Counted from the first letter of the stretch, positions 8,634 through 17,704 are shown. The stretch is 64,000 nucleotides of DNA from Companilactobacillus mishanensis (GCF_003946505.1 NZ_RHON01000004.1:175848-239847), one strand, 5' to 3'. The notes: generated by a model from the letters alone, not told the origin. Program-made: numbers and translations.

Positions 8634-9611
8634 TTGAATATTTTGATCACAGGTGGGGCAGGATACATCGGTTCCAATATTTATTTGGCGTTGTTTAAAA
8701 ATGGCTTCAATCCGATAATAGTCGATAATTTTTCAGAATCGGCAGAGTCTAGAATCACAGAACTTGAAAAGCTTACCGAGCATGAAGTTTCTTATGCAAA
8801 TTGCGATATTGCTGACATTGAAGACATGACAGACATTTTGAATGATTGGAAAATCGATGCTGTAGTCCATGCTGCTGGTTTCAAAACAGTCAGTGAATCA
8901 GTCAATGAACCTTTGAAATACTATAAAAATAACGTTGCCGGTATCATCAATCTTTTGATTGCAATGAGACATGCCGATGTTAAAAAAATTGTGTTCAGTT
9001 CTTCAGCCAGTGTGTACGGAAATCCTAAGGAATTACCCGTCACTGAAGAAGCACCCACAAATCCCGTTAGTCCCTATGGACGTTCAAAATTACAATGCGA
9101 AAATATAATTCGTGATACTGTTTCCGCAAATTCAGGATGGAGCGCTATTTCTTTGCGTTACTTCAATCCAATTGGAAAAGATAAATCCGGTCTGCTAGAT
9201 GACTTTAGTAATGGAAATATTAATAACTTGTATGATGCGCTCAAAGAGGTCTTGAACGGAAATCTTGACCACTTGAATATTTTTGGAAAAGATTACGACA
9301 CTATCGATGGCACCGCTGTGCGTGATTTTATACATATCACAGATCTTGCCAATGGCCACGTGTCAGCCTTAAATGCTGTACTTAACTCTGAAAATCACTA
9401 CGATACGTTCAATCTGGGATGTGGTAATGGAGTCAGTATTTTAGAATTGAAGAGTATGTTTGAAGAAAAGTTTCAAAAGAAAATCCCGTTTGAATTTCAA
9501 CCAAACCGTCCTGGAGATATCGCAGTTAATTATGCTGATATATCAAAGGCTCAACGCATATTGAAATGGTCACCAGAACTACAACTAGACGGATCCAAAA
9601 TCCAAATTTAA
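8634..9611 (+). CDS. galE: UDP-glucose 4-epimerase (GalE-like, extended SDR)
   Basis: 325 residues. NAD-binding TGGAGYIGSN at the N-terminus, SSSASVYG with the catalytic Ser, and YGRSKLQ with the Tyr-Lys pair. GalE interconverts UDP-glucose and UDP-galactose (or the N-acetyl forms) for galactose use and cell-surface polymers. The start is TTG 8634, because AGGGGG lies 8 bases before it and the Rossmann fold begins at once (LNILITGGAG); upstream extension to 8577 adds no family sequence. It is followed after 35 bases by mscS. No Leloir-pathway genes are adjacent, so the physiological substrate is open. Confidence 0.88.
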   Translation: MNILITGGAGYIGSNIYLALFKNGFNPIIVDNFSESAESRITELEKLTEHEVSYANCDIADIEDMTDILNDWKIDAVVHAAGFKTVSESVNEPLKYYKNNVAGIINLLIAMRHADVKKIVFSSSASVYGNPKELPVTEEAPTNPVSPYGRSKLQCENIIRDTVSANSGWSAISLRYFNPIGKDKSGLLDDFSNGNINNLYDALKEVLNGNLDHLNIFGKDYDTIDGTAVRDFIHITDLANGHVSALNAVLNSENHYDTFNLGCGNGVSILELKSMFEEKFQKKIPFEFQPNRPGDIAVNYADISKAQRILKWSPELQLDGSKIQI

Positions 9612-9646
9612 AATTTTGAAAAATTAGTGTTTTCCGATAAAATAGT

Positions 9647-10525
9647 ATGTCAGAAGTATTCACGAAGGGAACGTTAACTAATTTGAATTCTGCTTTAAAC
9701 ATCAACACATTTTTTAGAAATATATTCTTGAAAGTAAATTGGGAGAGTCTAGGTGAAAAGATTCTCTCAACTGTTGCACAATTATTGTTCCTGACAGTAG
9801 TTTTATTGCTGATAAATTTGATCGGTAAAAAAGTGATTCGGAGATTATTCAAAAATAATCTACAAATACGCAGAAATCCGGTTCCACAAAATAAGATGGA
9901 TACTATTTATACCATCGTCTTGAACATATTTAGATATGTCTTACTATTTTTCTGGATCTACGCAATTCTGTCTGCACTTGGAGTTCCAGTTGGAACACTG
10001 ATTGCCGGAGCTGGAATATTCAGTTTGGCGATCGGACTTGGTGCACAAGGATTCGTTTCCGATATGGTCAATGGATTTTTCATCCTGTTGGAACAACAGA
10101 TTTCTGTCGGTGATTATATCAATGTTGATGGTATTGAGGGCACAGTCACTTATGTCGGAATTAGAACGACACAGTTGAAATCAGCTGATGGAACGTTGAA
10201 TTTTATTCCTAATAGAAATATCACCGTCGTCAGCAATAAGTCTCGTAATGATATGAGAGCCTTGGTAGAAATACCGGTGGCGACTGACTCTCCATTTGAT
10301 GAGATAGAAAAAATTATCTCAGAAGTTACTGCAGATTTAGATTTGAAAAAATTGAAAATCACGCAGAAACCTAAGATATTAGGATTTACAACCTATGATG
10401 ATGGATCAATGGCTTTGCAGATTATTGCATTCACTAAACATGGCGAGCAGTTTACGTTGGATGATATTCTATTGAAAAAATATTTGTTGGCTTTAAAAGA
10501 AGCCGGAATCACATTACCTAGATAA
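9647..10525 (+). CDS. mscS: Small-conductance mechanosensitive channel, MscS family
   Basis: 292 residues. Two to three membrane segments (about residues 40-60, 90-115, 120-140), the glycine/alanine-rich pore helix IAGAGIFSLAIGLGAQGF, the beta domain GDYINVDGIEGTVTYVGIRTT, and FIPNRNI at the start of the alpha/beta cage. MscS-type channels open on membrane tension and release solutes after osmotic downshock; the gene is closest to the YkuT/YggB type. The ribosome binding site before ATG 9647 is weak. An IS element was inserted just after the stop, within the gene's terminator. Confidence 0.9.
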   Translation: MSEVFTKGTLTNLNSALNINTFFRNIFLKVNWESLGEKILSTVAQLLFLTVVLLLINLIGKKVIRRLFKNNLQIRRNPVPQNKMDTIYTIVLNIFRYVLLFFWIYAILSALGVPVGTLIAGAGIFSLAIGLGAQGFVSDMVNGFFILLEQQISVGDYINVDGIEGTVTYVGIRTTQLKSADGTLNFIPNRNITVVSNKSRNDMRALVEIPVATDSPFDEIEKIISEVTADLDLKKLKITQKPKILGFTTYDDGSMALQIIAFTKHGEQFTLDDILLKKYLLALKEAGITLPR

Positions 10526-10528
10526 AAC

Positions 10529-10546
10529 AAAAGACCTTCCAGAATT
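10529..10546 (+). terminator. Left half of an mscS terminator split by an IS element
   Basis: GACCTTCCAGA (10533-10543) is the left arm. The right arm TCTGGAGGGTC with a T-rich tail lies at 12073-12090, on the far side of the IS. Rejoined across the 3-bp duplication they form an 11-bp stem with one G-T pair and a 4-base loop. Confidence 0.65.
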
Positions 10547-10553
10547 TAAAGTG

Positions 10554-10601
10554 CCCTACAATTGTTAGACAAAAATTCTAACGATTGTAGGGTATTTTTT
10601 T
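10554..10601 (+). terminator. Hairpin plus T-run at the left end of the IS
   Basis: CCCTACAAT...GTTAG pairs with CTAAC...ATTGTAGGG (10554-10592), followed by TATTTTTTT that ends at the transposase ATG. It can stop transcripts entering from outside, and it buries the only candidate Shine-Dalgarno sequence (TAGGG) of orfA. Confidence 0.7.
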
Positions 10602-11135
10602 ATGACTAAATATGATCCTATCCTCAAAGCTGAGGTAATAAATAATTATCTACAGGGAAACCGTAATTACAACGATTTAGCCGAAAAATATAACTTGCCT
10701 GCCAGAGAAATTGGTCGCTGGATAAAAAGGTACGAGTTATCTGGAACAGATTCCCTTGTCAGACGTAAAGGTAAACGTAACTTCACAGCAGAGTTCAAGT
10801 TGAGTGTGATAGACTACTATCAAACTCACGATGAGTCTACTACAGAGGTGGCCGCCAAATATGACATCTTAGCGTCCCAGGTAAGTGCTTGGCGAATATC
10901 ATTCCAACGTGATGGTATTGAATCTCTGCAGCCTCATCAAAAAGGCAGGAAATCTTTGAAGAAGAAAAGTAAGAAGCAAGTAAGCAAATTAGCGAACAAA
11001 AATGAAGTCGATCGTTTGCGAGAAGAACTAGCTCAGAAGAATCAGGAACTTTATGACACAAAGTTGGAGCGAGATATTCTAAAAAAATCAATGACCCTGT
11101 TCGGACCTTCAAAGGGCGTCAAAAAACAGAAATAG
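10602..11135 (+). CDS. IS3-family transposase OrfA
   Basis: 177 residues with two helix-turn-helix units (about residues 15-55 and 68-110, the second as AAKYDILASQVSAWRISF), followed by a leucine-zipper-like coiled coil DRLREELAQKNQELYDTKLERDIL. It binds the IS ends. Near the end the sequence CTA AAA AAA carries the slippery heptamer A_AAA_AAA (11081-11087) in the right phase for a -1 frameshift into orfB, giving the OrfAB transposase. Translation starts at ATG 10602, immediately after the terminator-like hairpin. Confidence 0.9.
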   Translation: MTKYDPILKAEVINNYLQGNRNYNDLAEKYNLPAREIGRWIKRYELSGTDSLVRRKGKRNFTAEFKLSVIDYYQTHDESTTEVAAKYDILASQVSAWRISFQRDGIESLQPHQKGRKSLKKKSKKQVSKLANKNEVDRLREELAQKNQELYDTKLERDILKKSMTLFGPSKGVKKQK

Positions 11136-12031
11136 TCGATCAGATCAGGGCTGACCAAGCTGAACTTCCAAAAGTCGAAAGATATAAGATTGGTGACATA
11201 CTTCGTGTCATTGATTTAAATAAGGCAACTTATCATGATGAGAGGAAACGAATGAAGAATCATAAGGATAAGTATGTCCAACAGAAAAAGGCAATATTGG
11301 AGATAGCTAAAGAAGGTACCTTCCGTGGCAGATTAACATATGGTTACCGTAGGATTGGCGATGCATTAGATAAACGAGGAATACATCTATGTGGAGATAC
11401 CATAAGAAAATTAATGTCAGAGATGGGCATTCAAGTATCGATGTATAACAAGCACATCAATCATCATTACTCCTCATTTAGAGGTAAAGTTGGGAAAGTT
11501 TGTATCAATGCATTGAATCAATTATTTGAAGAAACAGAACCTTACATGGTGCTTCATACAGACGTTACACAAGTTAAATTAGCCAGTAATAACTGGGCTT
11601 ATATTTCAGCAATCACAGACGAAGCTAGTAAAAAAATCTTGGCATTTCAAATAAACGATAGTCCTAACAAAGAACTGATAAAAAACACATTAAGTGAACT
11701 CCTCAAAAAACTACCTGATTGGGCAAAACCAATCATTCATTCTGACCAAGGATGGCACTATCAACTAAGTTATTACACTGAAACACTGATAGAAAACAAT
11801 CTAGTTCAAAGTATGTCTAGAAAAGGAAATTGTCTAGATAACGCACCAATAGAGAGCTTCTTCCACATATACAAGACCGAATGTTTAGTAGGATTTCCAC
11901 CATGCAAAAATATAGATGAACTGGAAAAGATCTCTCAGGAATACGTGAACTGGTATAACAATGTAAGAATCTCAAGAGAAACAAAAAGCATGTCCCCGGT
12001 AAATTACCGAGAACATGCTTTAGCAGCATAA
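11087..12031 (+). CDS. IS3-family transposase OrfB (DDE integrase domain)
   Basis: Read as the -1 frameshift extension of OrfA from 11087; the first internal ATG is at 11252. After a helical linker (HTH_21-like YGYRRIGDALDKRGI) comes the rve integrase core with D in HTDVTQ, D in HSDQGWHYQ and E in DNAPIESFFH, the complete DDE triad with the G/N spacing of IS3 transposases. It performs the strand transfer that copies out and re-inserts the element. The frame is intact to the stop at 12031, 37 bases before the right end. Confidence 0.9.
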   Translation: MNDPVRTFKGRQKTEIVDQIRADQAELPKVERYKIGDILRVIDLNKATYHDERKRMKNHKDKYVQQKKAILEIAKEGTFRGRLTYGYRRIGDALDKRGIHLCGDTIRKLMSEMGIQVSMYNKHINHHYSSFRGKVGKVCINALNQLFEETEPYMVLHTDVTQVKLASNNWAYISAITDEASKKILAFQINDSPNKELIKNTLSELLKKLPDWAKPIIHSDQGWHYQLSYYTETLIENNLVQSMSRKGNCLDNAPIESFFHIYKTECLVGFPPCKNIDELEKISQEYVNWYNNVRISRETKSMSPVNYREHALAA

Positions 12032-12093
12032 ACAATTTAACTTTGTCTAACTTTTGTCTTGCACTTTAATTTTCTGGAGGGTCTTTATTTTAA

Positions 12094-12402
12094 TTAAAAC
12101 CAAATTGGTAACAAGAAAGCAGCAGCCACAACGGAATCATACTTAGTCGCATCATTTTTCAATTGATTGTGTAGCAGTACCAATGCTTTAGGAAAATTCT
12201 CCTTGTTAGCCAAGTACACCAAAGCTATTTTCTTACATAACTTGGTCGATTCTAACTCCACATCTTGATTTTTTTCTAAATCAGCGGCACTCTTCAACAA
12301 CATATCACGCAAGTCTTGTCGTTGCTTAACATCTTCATCTGAGTAAGCCGTACTGATTTCATCAAGCATTTCCTTAACACGAGTATCTCGTGATTTTTTC
12401 AT
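12094..12402 (-). CDS. Small helical protein, possibly bacteriocin-immunity-like
   Basis: 102 residues, almost all predicted helical and charged (MKKSRDTRVKEMLDEI at the start), with a hydrophobic tail AAAFLLPIWF. Size and a four-helix pattern resemble the enterocin A immunity family, but no bacteriocin gene is near and I do not recognise a decisive motif. It is the last gene of a three-gene minus-strand operon (SGNH hydrolase, GPP34-like, this one), 22 bases after its neighbour. The AGAAG ribosome site is weak. Its transcript now runs into the IS antisense, because the shared terminator has been split. Confidence 0.5.
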   Translation of the reverse strand: MKKSRDTRVKEMLDEISTAYSDEDVKQRQDLRDMLLKSAADLEKNQDVELESTKLCKKIALVYLANKENFPKALVLLHNQLKNDATKYDSVVAAAFLLPIWF

Positions 12403-12424
12403 CGTATCATCTTCTAATGACGAA

Positions 12425-13060
12425 TTATCCTAGTACCGTCAAAACTACCATGTTCAATCGTTTTGATAAACTGATCAGCTTATCATAAGTTGGATCAACA
12501 GATGCTTCTTTGATTTTTGTCTTCAACTGACGTTGTTCAAATGGAGTAAAGAAGATTTTTAAATCGTGGTTCCCATATAAAGTTGCTAACAACGCAAAAG
12601 TCTCAGGTGAAATTTTTGGAGCGTTGAGGATTTCATTTCTAACATCTTTAACGAGATCCTTTTTGACTTGATAATCAGGGATGTAGTTGTTTGTCTTTGT
12701 GATAACGCCAGTTACAGCTTTAGTTACGTCAACTTTATCGACTAAAGAATCGCCAATTTCGTTGTAAATTTGTTTAGTGATTCGTTCCTTGGTAGCCATG
12801 GCACGCAAAACGTGAGTGACACTTTTACCTTGATTCTTGTTGATGATTTGGAAGAATTCATTCAAATAAGTTTTGTCATCTGGCAAAAGTTTATTTATGA
12901 TAACACTATTATCAGTTAGGTCGATGATGTCGTTCAAAGCTAAGTCGAAAAACGAACTTTCAGCTAAGAATGCACGGCGGCGGGTGTTTTTGAAGATGCG
13001 AACACTACCTTTTTCGTTACATGATAATATGAAATATTTTTGAGGGATATTTAATTCCAT
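12425..13060 (-). CDS. GPP34/GOLPH3-like protein
   Basis: 211 residues. The pattern of a helical core starting with FLAESSFFDLALNDII, a segment for VIINKLLPDDKTYLNEFF, and a late LLATLYGNHDLKIFFTPFE resembles bacterial GPP34 (Golgi phosphoprotein 3-like) proteins, whose eukaryotic relative binds phosphatidylinositol 4-phosphate on membranes. The bacterial function is unknown. ATG 13060 has AAAGGAGCAC just upstream. The gene follows the SGNH hydrolase gene by 11 bases and so is probably co-transcribed. The family match is from overall pattern only. Confidence 0.5.
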   Translation of the reverse strand: MELNIPQKYFILSCNEKGSVRIFKNTRRRAFLAESSFFDLALNDIIDLTDNSVIINKLLPDDKTYLNEFFQIINKNQGKSVTHVLRAMATKERITKQIYNEIGDSLVDKVDVTKAVTGVITKTNNYIPDYQVKKDLVKDVRNEILNAPKISPETFALLATLYGNHDLKIFFTPFEQRQLKTKIKEASVDPTYDKLISLSKRLNMVVLTVLG

Positions 13061-13071
13061 AAGTGCTCCTT

Positions 13072-13653
13072 TTAATTGGAAACTAATGCATTTTGTTTTA
13101 CTAGCGTTTCCTGGATTTTAGGAACTATTTCTTGCTCCAATAAATCGTAACCACGTTTGGTAAAATGTACACCATCTGGACGAATTAGTGAATCAACTTT
13201 TGGATCTTCGGTCATTTTGTGCAAAAGATCGACATAAGGAACTTGGAGTTGCTTGCTTAGGTGCTCAGTGACTAATTCAAATTGCAATTGTCGAGTCCAT
13301 GGACGGTCAGGATTGACGCGCCAATTTGTGTATGGTGGTGAGACCAAAACCGATTTGTTATAACCGATTTCTTCTATAATGTTGGATAGGTTTGATGCAA
13401 ATTTTCCAGGTTTCATCTCATCGGCAGTGGAAATATCGTTAGCTCCAAATCCAATGACACAAACGTCTGGCTTGAGTTTTACACAGTGATTCAAAACAGA
13501 AACAGCATTAGTTGTTTTATATCCTGGAACAGAAATATTTATAATCTTATCGTCAGGAAATGCCTTTTTAATGCGGTTTGTTAGCTCACCGCTAATCATT
13601 CCATCATGATATCCAGCCATGATAGAATCACCAAATAATACTATTCTTTTCAT
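13072..13653 (-). CDS. SGNH/GDSL hydrolase
   Basis: 193 residues without signal peptide. Block I is VLFGDSIMAG with the nucleophile Ser, block II has the oxyanion Gly in VPGYKTTNA, block III is GFGANDIS, and block V is RPDGVHFTKRG with the Asp and His. It is a cytosolic esterase/lipase-type enzyme, about the size of TesA/lysophospholipase relatives; the substrate is unknown. It is first in the operon with the GPP34-like gene; AGAGGAAC precedes the ATG. If the GPP34 call is right, a lipid-related job is possible, but this is inference. Confidence 0.85.
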   Translation of the reverse strand: MKRIVLFGDSIMAGYHDGMISGELTNRIKKAFPDDKIINISVPGYKTTNAVSVLNHCVKLKPDVCVIGFGANDISTADEMKPGKFASNLSNIIEEIGYNKSVLVSPPYTNWRVNPDRPWTRQLQFELVTEHLSKQLQVPYVDLLHKMTEDPKVDSLIRPDGVHFTKRGYDLLEQEIVPKIQETLVKQNALVSN

Positions 13654-13752
13654 TTAATATAAGTTCCTCTATAAAAATGTTCTATACTATATTAAGAATA
13701 CCAGAAAAAAGGGAAAAGTTAATTAACAATCATCAATAAGTAGGTTAAAAAT

Positions 13753-14679
13753 ATGCAAGATTTGTCAAATTATTATCAATTTTCGCGAGCAGAGTGGCAG
13801 AACTTTCACGGGGAGAATCATAATCAGGCAATAACCGATGCAGAACTGCGTAAGATAAAATCGCTCGACGATGAAATATCGACCGATGACGTTAAAGTAA
13901 TTTATGGCCCTATTCGCCATTTGCTTCATGTCTATTTGAAGAATTATCGTAAATTGGTCAAATTAAAGAATGAATTTATGGGTAAGAAGAATCAGAAGGT
14001 ACCCTTTATTATTGGTGTCTCCGGATCCGTTGCGGTCGGAAAAAGTACGACTGCGCGTCTTCTCAAGATAATGTTGGAGCGTGCCTATCCACAATATGTG
14101 GTGGGACAAATGACGACCGATGGTTTCCTTTATCCTAGTGAAGTGTTGAAAGAAAAAGGCATCATGGACAAGAAGGGTTTTCCAGAGTCATACGATATGG
14201 AGAAACTTCTCAAGTTTTTGACAGATGTGAAAACTGAATCAGGAGTCGTCCGCTATCCACTTTATTCTCACAATATTTATGATATTATTCCTGATAAATA
14301 TGAAGAAGTTGATAATCCCGATATTCTTATCGTTGAAGGTATCAATGTATTACAACTCCAGAAGGATTCCAATATTTATATGAGTGATTTTTTCGATTTC
14401 AGCATTTATATCGATGCTGAAGTTGAAGATATTGAGAAGTGGTTCTTGGATCGCTTCGACAAGCTACTAGAAATGGCCAAGGACGACGAGAACAGTTACT
14501 ACCACCAATTTACCCAGTGGCCAGTTGAGAAAGCTAACAAGATGGCTAGAGACGTCTGGGATGAAATTAACTATCCTAACCTGAAAGATTACATCGAGCC
14601 AACCAGAACTCGAGCAAATTTAATTTTGCACAAGTCGACTGAACACCAAATTGATAAAGTACTTTTACGTAAATATTAG
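13753..14679 (+). CDS. coaA: Pantothenate kinase, type I
   Basis: 308 residues. P-loop GVSGSVAVGKST near residue 95, followed by QMTTDGFLYP and KGFPESYD, the hallmarks of bacterial CoaA. It phosphorylates pantothenate with ATP, the first and usually feedback-controlled step of coenzyme A synthesis. Length matches the family (about 305-316). The gene is divergent from the SGNH hydrolase operon and upstream of guaA, with 79 bases between. Identification is firm. Confidence 0.95.
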   Translation: MQDLSNYYQFSRAEWQNFHGENHNQAITDAELRKIKSLDDEISTDDVKVIYGPIRHLLHVYLKNYRKLVKLKNEFMGKKNQKVPFIIGVSGSVAVGKSTTARLLKIMLERAYPQYVVGQMTTDGFLYPSEVLKEKGIMDKKGFPESYDMEKLLKFLTDVKTESGVVRYPLYSHNIYDIIPDKYEEVDNPDILIVEGINVLQLQKDSNIYMSDFFDFSIYIDAEVEDIEKWFLDRFDKLLEMAKDDENSYYHQFTQWPVEKANKMARDVWDEINYPNLKDYIEPTRTRANLILHKSTEHQIDKVLLRKY

Positions 14680-14697
14680 AAAGTCAGTCGTTTAAGG

Positions 14698-14727
14698 TTG
14701 TACAGCGCCGATATTTTCATATACAAT
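14698..14727 (+). promoter_or_regulatory. Predicted promoter of guaA
   Basis: TTGTAC (14698-14703), an 18-base spacer and TACAAT (14722-14727), 31 bases before the TTG start. I see no room for a purine riboswitch in this short leader. Confidence 0.45.
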
Positions 14728-14758
14728 ATATAAAATAAATAAAAAGGGAGATCGTGAT

Positions 14759-16309
14759 TTGAGCAAACAGTGGCCAAAAGCTGACGGCATAGTCGTTATC
14801 GATTATGGTAGCCAGTATAATCAATTGATTACACGTCGTATTAGAGATTTCGGAATTTACTCTGAATTGATGCCTAATACTATAACTGCAGCAGAAATTA
14901 AAGAGATCAATCCTAAAGGTATTATTTTGTCAGGTGGACCAAACTCCGTTTATGACAAGGATGCCTTTACCATCGATCAAGAGATCTACAAGTTAGGCAT
15001 ACCTATCTTAGGTATTTGTTATGGGATGCAACTTATGTCATACAATCTCGGTGGAAAAGTTGAATCTGCCGACAACCGTGAATATGGAAAAGCTGATATC
15101 GAAGTTACCGATGACTCAGCCGTTCTGTTCAATGGTCTACCTAAAGAACAATTTGTTTGGATGAGTCACGGTGACCTTGTTCGTGAAGCACCAGAAGGCT
15201 TCAAAGTTGTTGCTACAAGTAAGAATGCACCAATTTCATCAATCGCTAATGACGAAAAGAAAATGTACGGAATTCAGTTCCATGCTGAAGTCCGTAACAC
15301 AGAATTCGGATTAGATATTTTGAAGAAATTTGCTTTCGACGTTTGTGGTGCAGAAGCAAACTGGTCAATGGATGATTTCATCGACCAACAAATTGAAAAA
15401 ATTCGTGAAGAAGTCGGCGACAAGAAAGTTCTATTAGGACTTTCAGGTGGTGTTGATTCTTCAGTCGTTGGCGTTTTGTTGCATAAAGCAATCGGTACAC
15501 AACTAACAAGTATTTTCGTTGACCACGGCTTGTTACGTAAGAACGAGGCCGACCAAGTAATGGAAAGTTTGAAAGGTAAATTTGGACTTAACATTATTAA
15601 AGTCGACGCACAAAAACGTTTCTTAGATAAACTGGAAGGCGTTACAGATCCAGAAAAGAAACGTAAAATCATCGGTAATGAATTTATCCAAGTGTTCAAT
15701 GATGAAGCATCCAAGTTAGATGGAATCGACTTTTTGGCACAAGGAACACTTTATACAGACGTTATCGAAAGTGGTACAAGTACCGCACAAACAATCAAAT
15801 CACATCATAATGTAGGTGGATTGCCCGAAGACATGCATTTCAAGTTGATCGAGCCACTACGTACATTGTTCAAGGATGAAACACGAGAATTAGGCGAAAA
15901 ATTAGGCATTCCACATGACCTAGTTTGGAGACAACCATTCCCAGGTCCAGGACTTGGAATTCGTGTAATCGGAGAAGTCACACAAGATAAGTTGGAAATC
16001 GTTAGAGATAGCGATTGGATCCTACGTGACGAAATTAAAAAAGCCGGCCTAGAAGAAGAAGTATGGCAATACTTTACAGTGTTACCAGGAATTCGTTCAG
16101 TCGGAGTAATGGGTGATGGCCGTACATATGACTATACAGTCGGAATCCGTGCCGTAACTTCTATCGATGGAATGACCGCAGACTTTGCTAAGATACCTTG
16201 GGATGTATTGCAAAAGATATCCGTAAGAATCGTAAACGAAGTCGATCATGTTAATCGCATAGTGTATGACATTACAAGTAAGCCACCAGCAACTATTGAG
16301 TGGGAATAA
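14759..16309 (+). CDS. guaA: GMP synthase (glutamine-hydrolysing)
   Basis: 516 residues. Glutamine amidotransferase domain with GICYGM (catalytic Cys) and QFHAEV (His/Glu), an N-type ATP pyrophosphatase loop LSGGVDSSV near residue 227, and the C-terminal dimerisation domain ending PPATIEWE. It converts XMP to GMP. The start is TTG 14759, with AGGGAG 9 bases before. The last 18 bases are the core of an attachment site: a mobile element is integrated here, and the core rebuilds the natural C-terminus. The gene's own terminator now lies 5.5 kb away at 21819. Confidence 0.97.
   Translation: MSKQWPKADGIVVIDYGSQYNQLITRRIRDFGIYSELMPNTITAAEIKEINPKGIILSGGPNSVYDKDAFTIDQEIYKLGIPILGICYGMQLMSYNLGGKVESADNREYGKADIEVTDDSAVLFNGLPKEQFVWMSHGDLVREAPEGFKVVATSKNAPISSIANDEKKMYGIQFHAEVRNTEFGLDILKKFAFDVCGAEANWSMDDFIDQQIEKIREEVGDKKVLLGLSGGVDSSVVGVLLHKAIGTQLTSIFVDHGLLRKNEADQVMESLKGKFGLNIIKVDAQKRFLDKLEGVTDPEKKRKIIGNEFIQVFNDEASKLDGIDFLAQGTLYTDVIESGTSTAQTIKSHHNVGGLPEDMHFKLIEPLRTLFKDETRELGEKLGIPHDLVWRQPFPGPGLGIRVIGEVTQDKLEIVRDSDWILRDEIKKAGLEEEVWQYFTVLPGIRSVGVMGDGRTYDYTVGIRAVTSIDGMTADFAKIPWDVLQKISVRIVNEVDHVNRIVYDITSKPPATIEWE
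16292..16309 (+). repeat. attL core at the 3' end of guaA
   Basis: ACTATTGAGTGGGAATAA occurs here and again at 21783-21800. It encodes the last residues and stop of guaA, so integration leaves the protein unchanged. Confidence 0.85.
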
Positions 16310-16399
16310 GTATTATAAATTATTTGAAAGAAATATGCCTGTAATAAAGGGTTTCTGAAAACATAAGTTGTTTTAAAATGATTTGAAATTACTTGGTTT

Positions 16400-16418
16400 T
16401 CTGCCAAAGTTCTGCCAA
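16400..16418 (+). repeat. Candidate integrase arm site, left end
   Basis: TCTGCCAA occurs twice in tandem, 11 bases apart. The same pair (TCTGCCAAAATTCTGCCAA) is at the other end of the element, 21708-21726, inside the end of the integrase gene. Confidence 0.5.
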
Positions 16419-16436
16419 TATGAGACATATTCAAAA

Positions 16437-16470
16437 CAAAAGCTGTGACTAAATTTAGCCACAGCTTTTT
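16437..16470. terminator. Bidirectional terminator downstream of the element repressor
   Basis: AAAGCTGTG and CACAGCTTT with an A-rich left and T-rich right flank. It can end the minus-strand repressor transcript and also guaA read-through. Confidence 0.7.
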
Positions 16471-16795
16471 ATTTATCCAAATTTTTAGCATTAATCAGAG
16501 TTAAGATGGAATCACTAATCTTATGACGATCATTATCGTTCAGAGAAATAATATAGTTGAATAATTGGGTTGTAGATGAGTCGAAAGATGTATTGGAGAA
16601 AATGTCAGACAATGATAATCCCAGAGCAGTTGCTATTGAGGATAGTTTTTCTAAGCTGAGTGAAGATATCACATTGCGTTCAACTCTTGAAACAAGAGAA
16701 ACAGAAACATTTGCTTTCTCAGCGAGTTGTTCGATTGTTAAATTCAGATTTTGTCTTCTTCCGCGCAGAATATTCCCGAAATTTGAGTTTTCCAA
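16469..16795 (-). CDS. XRE-family (cI-like) repressor of the integrated element
   Basis: 108 residues from TTG 16795. The helix-turn-helix lies at about residues 7-62: GNILRGRRQNLNLTIEQLAEKANVSVS then LVSRVERN. The C-terminal ~40 residues probably form the dimerisation helix. The GTG at 16807 overlaps AAAGGGTGG, which is itself spaced 8 bases from the TTG, so the shorter start was chosen. It is the only element gene on the minus strand and is divergent from the others, the usual layout for a repressor of excision and replication genes. Confidence 0.8.
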   Translation of the reverse strand: MENSNFGNILRGRRQNLNLTIEQLAEKANVSVSLVSRVERNVISSLSLEKLSSIATALGLSLSDIFSNTSFDSSTTQLFNYIISLNDNDRHKISDSILTLINAKNLDK

Positions 16796-16972
16796 AATTG
16801 TTACCACCCTTTACATAGCAGTTTGTACTAAAGAAGGCAGAGACAAAACAGCTGAAAATACTCTTTATTATTGAAAAAGGGTTGGAAAGACATATTTATG
16901 GTATTATTTTATTTGTAATCATAAAATAAGGTATTTTATGACACTATTTTGATTCATGGGGGGAATAGTCAG

Positions 16973-17704
16973 ATGAAAAAACATAAGATTTGGGGAATTA
17001 TCATAACTATTGCAATATTTATATTTATTACTTCAGGATGTGGTATTGGAGGACTAAGCGGCAAAAAAGATATTTCGTTTTCAGATATTGTGAATAGCAA
17101 ACAACCAACTGCGATGATTGACACATACAAAGCTAATTATAATTCGAGTTCTTCCTCGATTGATCCAACTCAAGAAGTTAATGGGATTATGGTTTTTCAA
17201 AAAGGGACAGTCAAATTCTACGGCTTTGGGTCAAACAGACCAGAACTGAAAGATTTGGATAATAAGTCGAATGAAGAACTCATTAATTATGCAAAAACTG
17301 AATCTAAGAAACGTTTTAACAGTGAAAAAGCATTAGAGATAAAAACCGAAAAAATGTACACTAAGCGAAAAAGATATATTCAGAGGTATGAAGGTAAACA
17401 TTATACAGAACCTATCGCTCAAAAAGTTACTATATATGCACACAAAGGTGGTAATACCAATACTTTGGATTCTGAATCTTTTACTGTTAATGAACCTTGG
17501 GTGGATACAGCTTCAAATAAATTCCCAAGCCAGTACATATTCAAAACAGCGGTAAGTAATATTAAGAGCCCTAACAATAAATATGGTGGATTCGCAACAT
17601 ATTCAAGCCAATTACTTTTTAAGTATGATAAAAATAAAGAAAAAACATTCCATTTTGATAACCCGAAAACAAAAGGGATTAAAGTTAGTTCAAATTGGGA
17701 TTAA
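16973..17704 (+). CDS. Lipoprotein of unknown function (element cargo)
   Basis: 243 residues. Signal peptide MKKHKIWGIIITIAIF with lipobox TSGC, so it should be anchored on the outer face of the membrane. The mature part is rich in Lys, Asn and Ser (mixed beta pattern) and has no motif I recognise. ATG 16973 follows GGGGGGAAT; the earlier in-frame start would spoil the signal peptide. It is the first gene downstream of the repressor and probably cargo, possibly an exclusion or surface protein; that is a guess. Confidence 0.7.
   Translation: MKKHKIWGIIITIAIFIFITSGCGIGGLSGKKDISFSDIVNSKQPTAMIDTYKANYNSSSSSIDPTQEVNGIMVFQKGTVKFYGFGSNRPELKDLDNKSNEELINYAKTESKKRFNSEKALEIKTEKMYTKRKRYIQRYEGKHYTEPIAQKVTIYAHKGGNTNTLDSESFTVNEPWVDTASNKFPSQYIFKTAVSNIKSPNNKYGGFATYSSQLLFKYDKNKEKTFHFDNPKTKGIKVSSNWD

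Larger units (their letters stand above)
10547..12068 (+). mobile_element. IS3-family (IS150-like) insertion sequence, complete
   Basis: 1,522 bp, with overlapping orfA and orfB. The terminal inverted repeats agree at 21 of the first 26 aligned positions from AAAGTGC; both ends share AAAGTGC and GTTAGACAAA. ATT is found on both sides (10544-10546 and 12069-12071), a 3-bp target duplication. Both reading frames are intact, so it may be active. Confidence 0.88.

Noticed and set aside
14680..14758. Purine riboswitch before guaA
   Set aside because: Only 79 bases lie between coaA and guaA, with a promoter in the middle; no conserved loops are seen.
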